Below are positions 36,742 to 45,057 of a stretch of 64,000 nt of DNA, piece by piece. Source of the DNA: Sphingomonas sp. BK235. GTDB taxonomy: Bacteria; Pseudomonadota; Alphaproteobacteria; Sphingomonadales; Sphingomonadaceae. The notes beneath the pieces are model-generated. The model saw only the letters and a list, made by a program, of their open reading frames with translations. It ran no database searches and was not told where the DNA came from. Numbering within the stretch: the first letter of the stretch is position 1; each line of letters begins with the position of its first letter. Both the position numbers and the translations under genes were made by a program. The stretch is from the NCBI RefSeq assembly GCF_004345855.1, contig NZ_SLXN01000001.1, positions 1,116,001-1,180,000 of the forward strand. The letters are read 5' to 3'.

Positions 36742-36838
36742 TCGGCTGCTGTCGCGGCCGGGCTGCGGCTGGGTGCGCTTCGGCTCGTACACGCTCGGCT
36801 GCTGCGCCGTCGCGCTGGCCGCGACGCTGCTGCGCTGA
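36725..36838 (+). CDS. Possible 37-aa membrane peptide overlapping cobA end
   Basis: Frame ATG to TGA encoding a basic start (MHWRSDRLLSRPGC), then a hydrophobic segment (SYTLGCCAVALAATLLR). It would overlap the cobA end by 17 bases. No strong RBS and no known family; it may be only a chance frame. Confidence 0.25.
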   Translation: MHWRSDRLLSRPGCGWVRFGSYTLGCCAVALAATLLR

Positions 36839-36971
36839 CCCGCGCACGCTCCACTCACCGGCCCGCGCGCGCGTTTCCTCGCGCGCACGCATCCTTTTGC
36901 CCCTCCCCTCGTATCCCTCTCGGCGATCCGACGATCGCCCGGCGCGAGCGTGCGCGAGCAGAGGAGGTCGG

Positions 36972-37964
36972 ATGCCGGGAAGCGAGACAGTCGAGGCGGC
37001 GCTGTCGCGACGCGCGGAGCGGCGGAGCGAGCGGCGCGACTTCTTCCGCCACGCCGCGGGCGCGATCGCGCTGGGGACCGGGGCGCTGGCGATGGCCCGC
37101 ACGGCGCATGCCCAGACCGCGCCGAGCGACGTGGACATCCTCAACTTCGCGTTGAACCTCGAATATCTCGAGGCGCAATTCTATGCCTATGCCACCTCGG
37201 GCGTGGGCCTGCCCGCGGACCAGCTGACCGGCACCCAGACCCAGGGTGCGGTCACTGGCGCCCGGCGCGCCAGCCTCTCCGACCCCGAGGTGATCCAATA
37301 TGCACGCGAGATCGCCGCGGACGAGGCCGCGCACGTCGCCTCGCTGCGCCGCCTGCTATCGACCGCCGCGATCGCCCAGCCCGCGATCGACCTCTCGCCC
37401 GCGGTCTTCACCGCCGCCGCCGACGCGGCGGACATCGACCTGCGCGACAGCGGGGGCGTGTTCGACCCTTACGCGAGCGACGACAATTTCCTGCTGGCCG
37501 CGTTCCTCTTCGAGGACGTCGGCGTCACCGCCTACAAGGGCGGCGCACCGTTGCTGACCGATCGCACCATCATCGATGCCGCGGCGGGTCTCCTCGCCGC
37601 CGAAGCGTTCCACGCAGGGCTGATCCGCTCCGCGCTCTACCGTCGCGGCGTGGATGTGCCCGAACTGCGGGAGAAAGCGGACGCCCTCTCCGACGCGCGC
37701 GACGATCTGGACGGCGACAAGAACGACGACGGCCCCCCGCGCCGCACCGACGGCGCAGACCAGGGGATCTCACCGATCCGCTCGATCTACGGCACCGCCG
37801 CGAACGTCGCCCCCACCGACGGGCGCGGGATCGCCTTCAGCCGCACCGTCGAGCAGGTCCATAACATCGCCTATCTCACCGACGATCAGGCGACCTCGGG
37901 TGGGTTCTTCCCCGCCGGGACCAACAATGCCAACCCGGCGCTCCGTCGCTCCGGCGCGAATTGA
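36972..37964 (+). CDS. Exported ferritin-like (desiccation-related) protein, copy 1
   Basis: A 330-aa protein with a Tat-type leader (SERRDFFRHAAGAIALGTGALAMARTAHAQ) and a Ferritin_2 domain: DVDILNFALNLEYLEAQFYAYATSG, VIQYAREIAADEAAHVASLRRLL, FLFEDVGVTAYKGG, AAEAFHAGLIRSAL. The Glu/His residues in these helices fit a di-iron four-helix bundle as in the Pcc13-62 family. Strong GGAGG RBS. Followed 11 bases later by a paralogue. Function in iron storage or stress is a family guess. Confidence 0.87.
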   Translation: MPGSETVEAALSRRAERRSERRDFFRHAAGAIALGTGALAMARTAHAQTAPSDVDILNFALNLEYLEAQFYAYATSGVGLPADQLTGTQTQGAVTGARRASLSDPEVIQYAREIAADEAAHVASLRRLLSTAAIAQPAIDLSPAVFTAAADAADIDLRDSGGVFDPYASDDNFLLAAFLFEDVGVTAYKGGAPLLTDRTIIDAAAGLLAAEAFHAGLIRSALYRRGVDVPELREKADALSDARDDLDGDKNDDGPPRRTDGADQGISPIRSIYGTAANVAPTDGRGIAFSRTVEQVHNIAYLTDDQATSGGFFPAGTNNANPALRRSGAN

Positions 37965-37974
37965 GGAGGCGGCG

Positions 37975-39009
37975 ATGAACGACCAGACCGAGTTCCTCGA
38001 CCTCATGGAGGGTGCGGAGCGCCAGCGGCTCGCGCGGCGGCGCTTCATCCGTCTGTGCGGCGGCGCCGCGGCGATGACGGGCGGCATGTCGCTGCTCGCG
38101 GGGTGCGGCGACGATGACGACGACACCGCCGCCCCCGCCCCCACGCCGACCCCGACGCCGAGCGGGGCGATAACGGACGTCGACATCCTCAATTTCGCGC
38201 TCCAGCTCGAGTATCTGGAGGGTGCTTATTACGCTTATGCGGTGTCGGGCAGCGGGGTTGACCCGGCGCTGCTGACGGGCACGGGTACGCAGGGCGAGGT
38301 GGCGACGGGCAGTGGCGCGGGAGCGGCGCGCGCGGTCGATTTCACCGACCGCGTGGTGCAGGAATATGCGCGCGAGATCGCGGCGGACGAGATCGGGCAC
38401 ATCCGCTTCCTGCGCGAGACGTTGGGCGCGTCGCGGGTCGCACAACCGGCGATCAACCTGTCGGGCAGCGCCTCGGTCACGGTGGCCGGGGCGAGTACGG
38501 TGGGCGCCTTCACGGCGGCGGCGCGCGCGGCCGGGATCATCGGCGCCGGCGATGTCTTCGATCCCTTCGCGAGCGACGAGAACTTCCTGATCGGCTCGTA
38601 CCTGCTCACCGACGTCGGTGTCTCCGCCTATCGCGGCGCGGCGCGGCTGATCACCGACAAGACCTATCTCGAGGCGTCCGCGGGGATCCTCGCCACCGAA
38701 TGCTATCACGACGCCGCGATCCGATCCGAGCTGTGGCGCCGAGGGCTGACCGTGCCGAGCCTCTACGCCACGGTCACGCGGATCTCGGACGCGCGCGACG
38801 GGCTCGACGGCGCGGGGGAGACCGACCAGGACATCGGCACCGCGACCGCGGCCAACATCGTGCCGACCGACGCCGACGGCTGGGTGCTCGGACGGAGCGC
38901 GGCACAGGTGCTCAACGTCGTGTTCCAGAGCCCAGCGGCAGTGACGAGCGGCGGGTTCTTCCCCGCCGGGCTCAACGGCACGATCCGGAGCAGCGCGGCC
39001 AATGGGTGA
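37975..39009 (+). CDS. Exported ferritin-like protein, copy 2 (Tat lipoprotein)
   Basis: A 344-aa paralogue with twin-arginine RRRFIRL and a lipobox (SLLAGCGDD), then an acidic and Pro/Thr-rich linker. The Ferritin_2 core follows: DVDILNFALQLEYLEGAYYAYAVSG, EYAREIAADEIGHIRFLRETLG, YLLTDVGVSAYRGAA, ATECYHDAAIRSEL. It differs from copy 1 in being lipid-anchored if the lipobox is used. RBS GGAGG. The pair is closed by the terminator at 39103. Confidence 0.88.
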   Translation: MNDQTEFLDLMEGAERQRLARRRFIRLCGGAAAMTGGMSLLAGCGDDDDDTAAPAPTPTPTPSGAITDVDILNFALQLEYLEGAYYAYAVSGSGVDPALLTGTGTQGEVATGSGAGAARAVDFTDRVVQEYAREIAADEIGHIRFLRETLGASRVAQPAINLSGSASVTVAGASTVGAFTAAARAAGIIGAGDVFDPFASDENFLIGSYLLTDVGVSAYRGAARLITDKTYLEASAGILATECYHDAAIRSELWRRGLTVPSLYATVTRISDARDGLDGAGETDQDIGTATAANIVPTDADGWVLGRSAAQVLNVVFQSPAAVTSGGFFPAGLNGTIRSSAANG

Positions 39010-39102
39010 GGCGGTGCCTCGCTCGTAAGATAAATAATGTTGCTTATTGTATTGGGTGACGTATCTATGCGGAGCGCCCTAGCGGCGTATCCACCCCGAC
39101 TA

Positions 39103-39133
39103 GGCCCGGCTTCCCCTAAGCCGGGCCGCCTTT
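39103..39133. terminator. Bidirectional-type hairpin after the ferritin-like genes
   Basis: A perfect 10-bp stem, GGCCCGGCTT (39103-39112) with AAGCCGGGCC (39118-39127), loop of 5, then a short T-run. It lies between the plus-strand ferritin genes and the minus-strand GH3 gene, whose ends converge here. Confidence 0.8.
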
Positions 39134-39155
39134 CTGTCCGGCTCCGCCCAGCGCG

Positions 39156-41729
39156 TCAGTCGGCAAGCGGCGTCCGTGCGCCGGTGATCGTCAGGTCGCT
39201 CCACACCCCCGCGGCGGCGTCGGGCTGCCCGCCCCCGACGAAGAGACGATAGCGCCCGGGCAGGATCGCCCGCGCGCCATCGCGGGCCACCAGGCTGAGT
39301 GACCGCGGCGCGATCGGGAGGTCCACCACCCGGCTCTCGCCCGGCGCGAGCGCGACGCGCGCGAAGCCGACCAACTGACGCTGCAACACGGGCACGGTGC
39401 GCCCCTGCGGCTGCGGCGCGAGCGGGACGAGATAGGCCTGGACCACCTCCTCGCCGGCGCGGCTGCCGGCGTTGGTCACGCGCACGCTCGCGGTGAGTGG
39501 CGCGCCCGCGGCGACATCGCGCTCCGACGGGGTCGCGGCGGCATAATCGTAGCGCGTGTAACTCAGACCATGACCGAAGGGGTACAGGGGCGTCCCGGCG
39601 AAGAACCGATAGGTGCGGTTCTTCATGCTATAGTCGATATAGGCCGGCATATCGCGGGTGGCGGCGTAGAAGGTCACCGGCAACCGCCCGCTCGGGTTCA
39701 TGTCCCCCGCAAGCAGGCGTGCGATGGCCGTGCCGCCCGACTGCCCCGGGTACCAGGCGGCGAGCGTCGCCGCGGCATGCTCTTTCGTCCAGCGATCGGC
39801 GATCGCTGCGCCGGTCATCTGCACCACCACCAGCGGCTTGCCCGTCGCGGCCAACGCCTCCAGCAACGCGCGCTGCGGTGCGGGCAGCTCGATCTTGGTA
39901 CGATCCCCCCCGACGAAGCCCGGCACATCGAGCCGCAGCGCCTCGCCCTCGAGCGTCGGCGACAGGCCGGTAAAGGCCACCACCACCTCGGCGTCGCGCG
40001 CCGCCGCCACCGCCTCGGCGATCTGCGCCGCCGCGGGCGCGACCCAACGCAGGCCGATGCCGCCGTCCGCGCTGACATGGTCGAGCTCGACGCGAAGGTC
40101 GTGCGGTCGCGCGTCGGCGAAGCTGATCTGCGCCTCGACACCCTCGTCGCTGCCGCGATCGGCGATCAGCGGGCGGCCGTCGACCCATAGCCGCACCGGA
40201 TCATGGCCGTCGCAGTCGAAGCAGCGCGGCACCTCGAGCCGCAGGGTGTAGGTTCCCGGCGCGGGCGGGGTGAGCCGCCCGGTCCAGCGCACCGCATAGT
40301 CGCGGTCGGTCAGCCCGCTTGCGGGCGGCGCGCGATCCCAGTCGAAGTCGATCACCCGATCCTGCCGCGTCATCACCGCGCGCCCGGTCGGCGCGCCGCC
40401 GCGGAAATACTCGCCGCGCAATCCGGGGCGCCCGCCGGCGGACAGCGCGGTCTCGGGCACCGGCACCGCGACGCCCTCGGCCAGCACGCTGCCCTGCGCG
40501 AAGCGGACGCTGGCAGCGCCGAAGCGGGTGCGAAGGGCCTGGAGCGGCGTGACCGGTGCCGCGGCGGTGCCATGGTAATTGGCCTCGAGCACGTCGAGCG
40601 AGTCGGCATTGGCGCCGATCACCGCCAGCCGCGTGCCCGGCGCGAGCGGGAGCCGGTCGCGGTTGGTCAGCAGCACCAGCGACTTCTCCGCCGCTTCGAG
40701 CGCGAGCTCACGGTGGGCCGCACTGTCCACCGCGTCGGGGTGGATTTTGTCCCATCGGCTGCGCCGCCCGAAGGCGATGCCGAGCGCGGCACGCGATCCG
40801 AGAACCCGGCGCAGCGCGGTATCGACCTCGGGCTCGGTCACCAGCCCGCGCCGTACCGCCTCGGGCAGCGCGTCGTAGCTCGGCCCGCAATCGAGATCGG
40901 TCCCCGCGCGCAGCGCCGCCGCGGCGGCCGAGGGCACGTCGAGCCGGTAATTGTGGAAGCTCTCGATATATCCCACCGCATCGCAGTCGGAGACGATCAT
41001 CCCGCCGAACCCCCAGCGCGCGCGCGCGCGCTCGTTGAGCAGCGACGCCGAGGCGCAGGCGGGCACGCCGTGGATCGAATTGTACGCGCACATCGTCGAC
41101 AGCGCGCCGCCTTCGGTCAGCGCGAGGCGGAAGGCGGGCGTGTAGGTCTCCGCCATGTCGCGCGGTGACACGTCGACGTCGAACGCATTGCGTCCCGCTT
41201 CCGGCCCCGAATGAACCGCGAAATGCTTGGGCGTGGCGATCGCCTTGGGATAAGCGGGGTCCGGCCCCTGCACCCCCTGGACGAAGGCGACGCCGAGACG
41301 CCCCGCAAGCAGCGGATCCTCGCCATAGGTTTCCTGCCCCCTGCCCCAGCGCGGATCACGGAAGATATTGATGTTGGGCGACCAGATATGGAGGCCGGCG
41401 AAGCGCGGCCGGTCGGCGCGGCGCGGCACCGCGTTGAACTTGGCGCGCGCCTCGGTCGACACCACGTCGCCGACCCGACGCAGCAGCTCGACGTCCCAGC
41501 TCGCCGCCAGTCCGATCGCCTGCGGGAAGACCGTCGCGATGCCGTTGCGCGCGAGCCCGTGAAGCCCCTCGCTCCAGTAATCATAAGCGGGCAGATCGGC
41601 CTTGGGCAGCGCGGGCGCGGCGTTGCCGAGCTGCGCGGCTTTCTCCTCGATCGTCATCGTCGCGATCGCGCGCTCGATCGCGGGCGCGGCGGTCTCGGCC
41701 TGCGCCGCGAGCAGAAGGAGCGAGAGCAT
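39156..41729 (-). CDS. GH3 beta-glycosidase with PA14 insert (beta-glucosidase/xylosidase)
   Basis: An 857-aa exported enzyme with a short leader (MLSLLLLAAQAETAAP). Order: GH3 N-terminal barrel with KHFAVHSGPEAGR and the nucleophile Asp248 in VSDCDAVG; alpha/beta C-domain with SLVLLTNRDRLPLAPG; a PA14-like insert at about 430-560 (GLRGEYFRGG; YAVRWTGRLTPPAPGTYTLRLE); and a fibronectin-III-like end (YPFGHGLSYTRYDY; VRVTNAGSRAGEEVVQAYL). WSPNINIFRDPRWGRGQETYGEDP is the usual plant/bacterial xylosidase-type stretch. Same strand as and 99 bases downstream of a TBDR; probably one unit. Confidence 0.9.
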   Translation of the reverse strand: MLSLLLLAAQAETAAPAIERAIATMTIEEKAAQLGNAAPALPKADLPAYDYWSEGLHGLARNGIATVFPQAIGLAASWDVELLRRVGDVVSTEARAKFNAVPRRADRPRFAGLHIWSPNINIFRDPRWGRGQETYGEDPLLAGRLGVAFVQGVQGPDPAYPKAIATPKHFAVHSGPEAGRNAFDVDVSPRDMAETYTPAFRLALTEGGALSTMCAYNSIHGVPACASASLLNERARARWGFGGMIVSDCDAVGYIESFHNYRLDVPSAAAAALRAGTDLDCGPSYDALPEAVRRGLVTEPEVDTALRRVLGSRAALGIAFGRRSRWDKIHPDAVDSAAHRELALEAAEKSLVLLTNRDRLPLAPGTRLAVIGANADSLDVLEANYHGTAAAPVTPLQALRTRFGAASVRFAQGSVLAEGVAVPVPETALSAGGRPGLRGEYFRGGAPTGRAVMTRQDRVIDFDWDRAPPASGLTDRDYAVRWTGRLTPPAPGTYTLRLEVPRCFDCDGHDPVRLWVDGRPLIADRGSDEGVEAQISFADARPHDLRVELDHVSADGGIGLRWVAPAAAQIAEAVAAARDAEVVVAFTGLSPTLEGEALRLDVPGFVGGDRTKIELPAPQRALLEALAATGKPLVVVQMTGAAIADRWTKEHAAATLAAWYPGQSGGTAIARLLAGDMNPSGRLPVTFYAATRDMPAYIDYSMKNRTYRFFAGTPLYPFGHGLSYTRYDYAAATPSERDVAAGAPLTASVRVTNAGSRAGEEVVQAYLVPLAPQPQGRTVPVLQRQLVGFARVALAPGESRVVDLPIAPRSLSLVARDGARAILPGRYRLFVGGGQPDAAAGVWSDLTITGARTPLAD

Positions 41730-41758
41730 GGCGGGTCCTGGTTCCTCTCGGCGGACGG

Positions 41759-41818
41759 GCGCAGGCCCCCCGCCACCGGGAGGGGAAACCTGCGCAGCCC
41801 CCTCCCCCGCCGGGGAGG
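41759..41818. repeat. Two GC-rich hairpins between TBDR and GH3 genes
   Basis: GCGCAGG (41759-41765) pairs with CCTGCGC (41789-41795), and CCTCCCC (41801-41807) with GGGGAGG (41812-41818, loop of four). Paired C-rich/G-rich palindromes of this type recur in intergenic DNA of alphaproteobacteria. They could lower GH3 expression relative to the receptor or stabilise the receptor mRNA end. Confidence 0.5.
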
Positions 41819-41828
41819 CTCTGTTGAG

Positions 41829-44807
41829 TCAGAAGTTGGCGCGAAGCCCGAGGCGGAAGGCGCGGCCGACCACGTCGTATAGCGTCGGCGTGGTGATGTT
41901 GCCGGGCACCGTCTCGCCGTCGCGGTTGAAGACGTTGTCGACCTTCGCATAGGCCTGGAATGCCGGGCTGAAGCGATAGGACGCCGCCAGATCGACGTAG
42001 AGCGCACCCGGCACGCGATTGTAGTCATAGGTCGGGTGGTTGATCGTCGAGACCGGGCAGTCGGTCGAGCAGACGATATTCTCGTTCGAGAGCACGCCCG
42101 CGCTGATCCAGCGCTCCTGCACCGTGAAGCTGACCGTGTCGGTGCTCCAATCCTGCGACGCGAGCACCTTCCAGTGCGGCACCGCGGTCGCCTCGATATT
42201 GGTGCCGGCAAGCTGGCGCGGGATCGTGCCGGGCAGGCCAGTGTCCTGAACGAAGTTGATCGTGTGCGTCGCCAGCGCGCGCAGGCTCAACGTGCCCGGC
42301 AGGCCGATGCCGTCGAGCTTGGTCTGATAGCTCGTCTCGATGTCGAACCCGTCGGTGAAGATCGACGCGAAGTTGAACGGCTGCACGGTGACGTACGCCG
42401 AATCGAGGTTGCTCAGATCGAACGAGCCGCAGGTGAACTGCACGCCGCCGTAGCACAGGTTGATCTGCGTCTGGGCGTCGAGCGCGGAGATGGCGTCGTC
42501 GATCTTGATGCGGAAATAGTCGAACGACAGGCTGAAACCGGGCAGCCAGCTGGCGCGCGACAGCACGAAGCCGACCTCGGTGTTGCGCGCGATCTCGGGA
42601 GTCAGCGCGCGGTTGCCGGTGGTGGTCTGCAGCACCGTGATCGAGCGGTTGCCGTTGAACGGATCGATCGTGCCGGTGCGGTTGCTGGTGACCGGCGCGG
42701 CGAACAGCTCGGACAGGTTGGGCGCGCGAATGTCGCGCGAGGTCACGCCGCGCAGGCGGAAGCCGTCGAGCGGGGTCTCCCAGGTGCCGCCGACCTTCCA
42801 GGTGTAGACGGTGCCCGAGGTGCTGTAATTGGTCGCGCGCCCCGCGACGTTGAGGTTGGCACGCCCGATCGACTCGCTGTCGAACAGCGGTGCGTTGAGC
42901 TCGAGGTAGGATTCGAGCACGTCATAGCCGCCGCTACCGTTGCGGTAATTGCCGGCATACCAGTTGCCGCCCTGCGGGTTGAGCAGCGGATCGTCGGGAT
43001 ATTCGTCGGTATAGCCGTCGCCGGTGATGACGCCGTTGCCGTAGGGATCGGCGGTGACGCGGTAGAATTCGTGGCGGTATTCGGCACCGAACGCGACCGC
43101 GAGCGGGCCGGCGGGCAGAGCGAGTGGCTCGCCGCTGACCGAGAAGCTCGCGACGTCCTGCGTCTGGCGGGTGTGCTGATAGGGGCCGAAGCCCGGCTCG
43201 ACATAGGCCCGTGTCGCGTCGGACGGGATCTGGTTGCCGATGACGTTGAGCGGCGAACAGCCGCTCGCCACCGCGACCGGGTCGGCGCAGGTGATCCGCC
43301 CGTCAGCGCCGCGCACCGCCTGGATCGCCGCGCGATAGCGCGGCATCAGCGGGATGTTCGACACGTTGATGTCGGTGATGCCGGTGCCGTGCTCGTAATA
43401 GGCTTCGTAGCGCCAGTCGGTCCCGAACGCGGGCAGCTTGCCCTTGGCGCCGATCACGCCGCGATACTGATGGCGCCGCGTGTCGACGTCGATGAAGTCG
43501 AACATCGGGTTGACCGTGCCGAAGCGGAAGCTGGTGATCCCGTTGGTCGCGCACGCCGCCTGGATCGCCGCCGGGACGAACGGGTTGGAGCATTGGATCG
43601 TGAGATTGTCCTGCGCCGATCCCGGATTGGGCGTGTTGCTGGTGTCGACCCGCGCGACGTTGAGCGTCGCGTAGATCTCATTGTCGGGATCGACGTCGAA
43701 CCCGATCCGGCCATAGCTGTTGATCCGCGTGATTTCGGACTTGAAGCTGTTGCCGTTGGTCACGCTGCCGCTCAGGTCACCGCCGATGCACGAGCCCGGC
43801 AGACAGCCGGTGCCATATTGGAAGGGCACGGGATTGCCGCTGGCGTCGAAGGCGGTGCCGGCGAGCGGCCCGGCGTTGATCAGACCATAGCGGCCGAACA
43901 GCGTCGACTGGACGCGGTCGCGATACAGATATTGCGGCAGCCCGTCGGTGGTGATCCCGCGGTTCTGCACGCCGCGGGCGACCAGCCAGCGACGTCCGTT
44001 GGGACCGTCGCCGCGCGGGTCGTTGCCGACGCCGAAGCCCGGCGACGGAATGCCGTCCTCATGGCTGTATTCACCGCTGACGATCAGATGCAGCCGGCCG
44101 CCCGCGAGCGACTTGCCCGCGGCCGCCTGGACGGTGTAATTGGCGTCGTCGCCATAAGTGCTGATGCCGCCCATGACATTGGCGCGGAAGCCGGTGAAGC
44201 GCGTGTTGGTGACGAAGTTGACGACACCGCCGACCGCGTCCGAGCCGTAGGACGCCGACGCGCCGCCGGTGACGACGTCGACGCGCTCGATCAGCAGTTG
44301 CGGGAAGAGGCTGACGTCGGCGACGCCGGTGACGTTGGCGCCGACCACGCGCTGGCCGTCGATCAACGTCAGCGTGCGGATCGGCTGGAGCCCGCGCAGG
44401 CTGAGCGTGCTGAGCCCCTGCACGCCGGTCGACGTGCCGTTGGCGCCGACGGTCGCGCCGGTCGATCCCTGCAGCGCGGGCAGCTGCGCGACCGTGGTGA
44501 AGACGTTGGGCTGCGCGTTCTTGGTGATCGCCTCATAGCTGAGCACCTGGGTCGGCGTCGGCGCGTTGAAGCCGCTCGACACGATGCGCGAGCCGGTGAC
44601 GACGACGTCGCGTTGCGCCTCGGGCTGGGCCTCGGGGGCGTCGGGCACCGCCTGGGCGGTGGTGCTGCCGGTGGCGCCGTCCGCGGGCTGCTGGGTCGTG
44701 ACGGTGGAAGGCGACGGCGACCCCGCAGGTGCCTGTTGCGCCAGCGCGGGCGTCGCCAGCATCGTCGAGGCGATCAGGCCGAGCTTCCTCATCATGTCGC
44801 GCCGCAT
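41829..44807 (-). CDS. TonB-dependent receptor upstream of GH3
   Basis: A 992-aa TBDR with signal peptide (KLGLIASTMLATPALAQQAP), TonB box DVVVTGSRIVSSG, plug (LIDGQRVVGANV; ASYGSDAVGGVVNFV) and barrel ending AFRLGLRANF. The ATG at 44807 has GGGGAG upstream and gives a good signal peptide; the longer frame to 44903 does not. With the GH3 gene it forms a likely glycan uptake and cleavage pair. Confidence 0.91.
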   Translation of the reverse strand: MRRDMMRKLGLIASTMLATPALAQQAPAGSPSPSTVTTQQPADGATGSTTAQAVPDAPEAQPEAQRDVVVTGSRIVSSGFNAPTPTQVLSYEAITKNAQPNVFTTVAQLPALQGSTGATVGANGTSTGVQGLSTLSLRGLQPIRTLTLIDGQRVVGANVTGVADVSLFPQLLIERVDVVTGGASASYGSDAVGGVVNFVTNTRFTGFRANVMGGISTYGDDANYTVQAAAGKSLAGGRLHLIVSGEYSHEDGIPSPGFGVGNDPRGDGPNGRRWLVARGVQNRGITTDGLPQYLYRDRVQSTLFGRYGLINAGPLAGTAFDASGNPVPFQYGTGCLPGSCIGGDLSGSVTNGNSFKSEITRINSYGRIGFDVDPDNEIYATLNVARVDTSNTPNPGSAQDNLTIQCSNPFVPAAIQAACATNGITSFRFGTVNPMFDFIDVDTRRHQYRGVIGAKGKLPAFGTDWRYEAYYEHGTGITDINVSNIPLMPRYRAAIQAVRGADGRITCADPVAVASGCSPLNVIGNQIPSDATRAYVEPGFGPYQHTRQTQDVASFSVSGEPLALPAGPLAVAFGAEYRHEFYRVTADPYGNGVITGDGYTDEYPDDPLLNPQGGNWYAGNYRNGSGGYDVLESYLELNAPLFDSESIGRANLNVAGRATNYSTSGTVYTWKVGGTWETPLDGFRLRGVTSRDIRAPNLSELFAAPVTSNRTGTIDPFNGNRSITVLQTTTGNRALTPEIARNTEVGFVLSRASWLPGFSLSFDYFRIKIDDAISALDAQTQINLCYGGVQFTCGSFDLSNLDSAYVTVQPFNFASIFTDGFDIETSYQTKLDGIGLPGTLSLRALATHTINFVQDTGLPGTIPRQLAGTNIEATAVPHWKVLASQDWSTDTVSFTVQERWISAGVLSNENIVCSTDCPVSTINHPTYDYNRVPGALYVDLAASYRFSPAFQAYAKVDNVFNRDGETVPGNITTPTLYDVVGRAFRLGLRANF

Positions 44808-44883
44808 CGTCGTCTCCCCTTGTTCTGGTGCGGTGGATCGGTGGCATGCCCGCCACGCAATCGGTTGGGGAGCCGTGTAAGGG

Positions 44884-44909
44884 GGTATACGGTTACGGCG
44901 CAATATACC
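44884..44909. promoter_or_regulatory. GGTATA...TATACC inverted repeat upstream of the TBDR-GH3 unit
   Basis: Six-base perfect arms separated by 14 bases, 77 bases before the receptor start, next to an unusually AT-rich stretch (44904-44932). Could be an operator or contain the promoter. No regulator gene is adjacent. Confidence 0.3.
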
Positions 44910-45057
44910 TTTTGCTATTTGTTTAATTTAAGCGAGTGAACGTTCTCAGAGGGTTGATGCCGGCCGTTCCTGAATGACAAGGTAAGTGGCACTGCCCCGT
45001 CGCGCTGACGATGCTGCCGCTCTGGCGGAGCCGCGCCGCCGCGCCTAATCAGCGACG

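Noticed and set aside
42036..44939. 967-codon plus-strand frame opposite the TBDR
   Set aside because: Low-complexity Arg/Asp/Val composition, no motifs; the minus strand has a full TBDR with signal peptide and plug.
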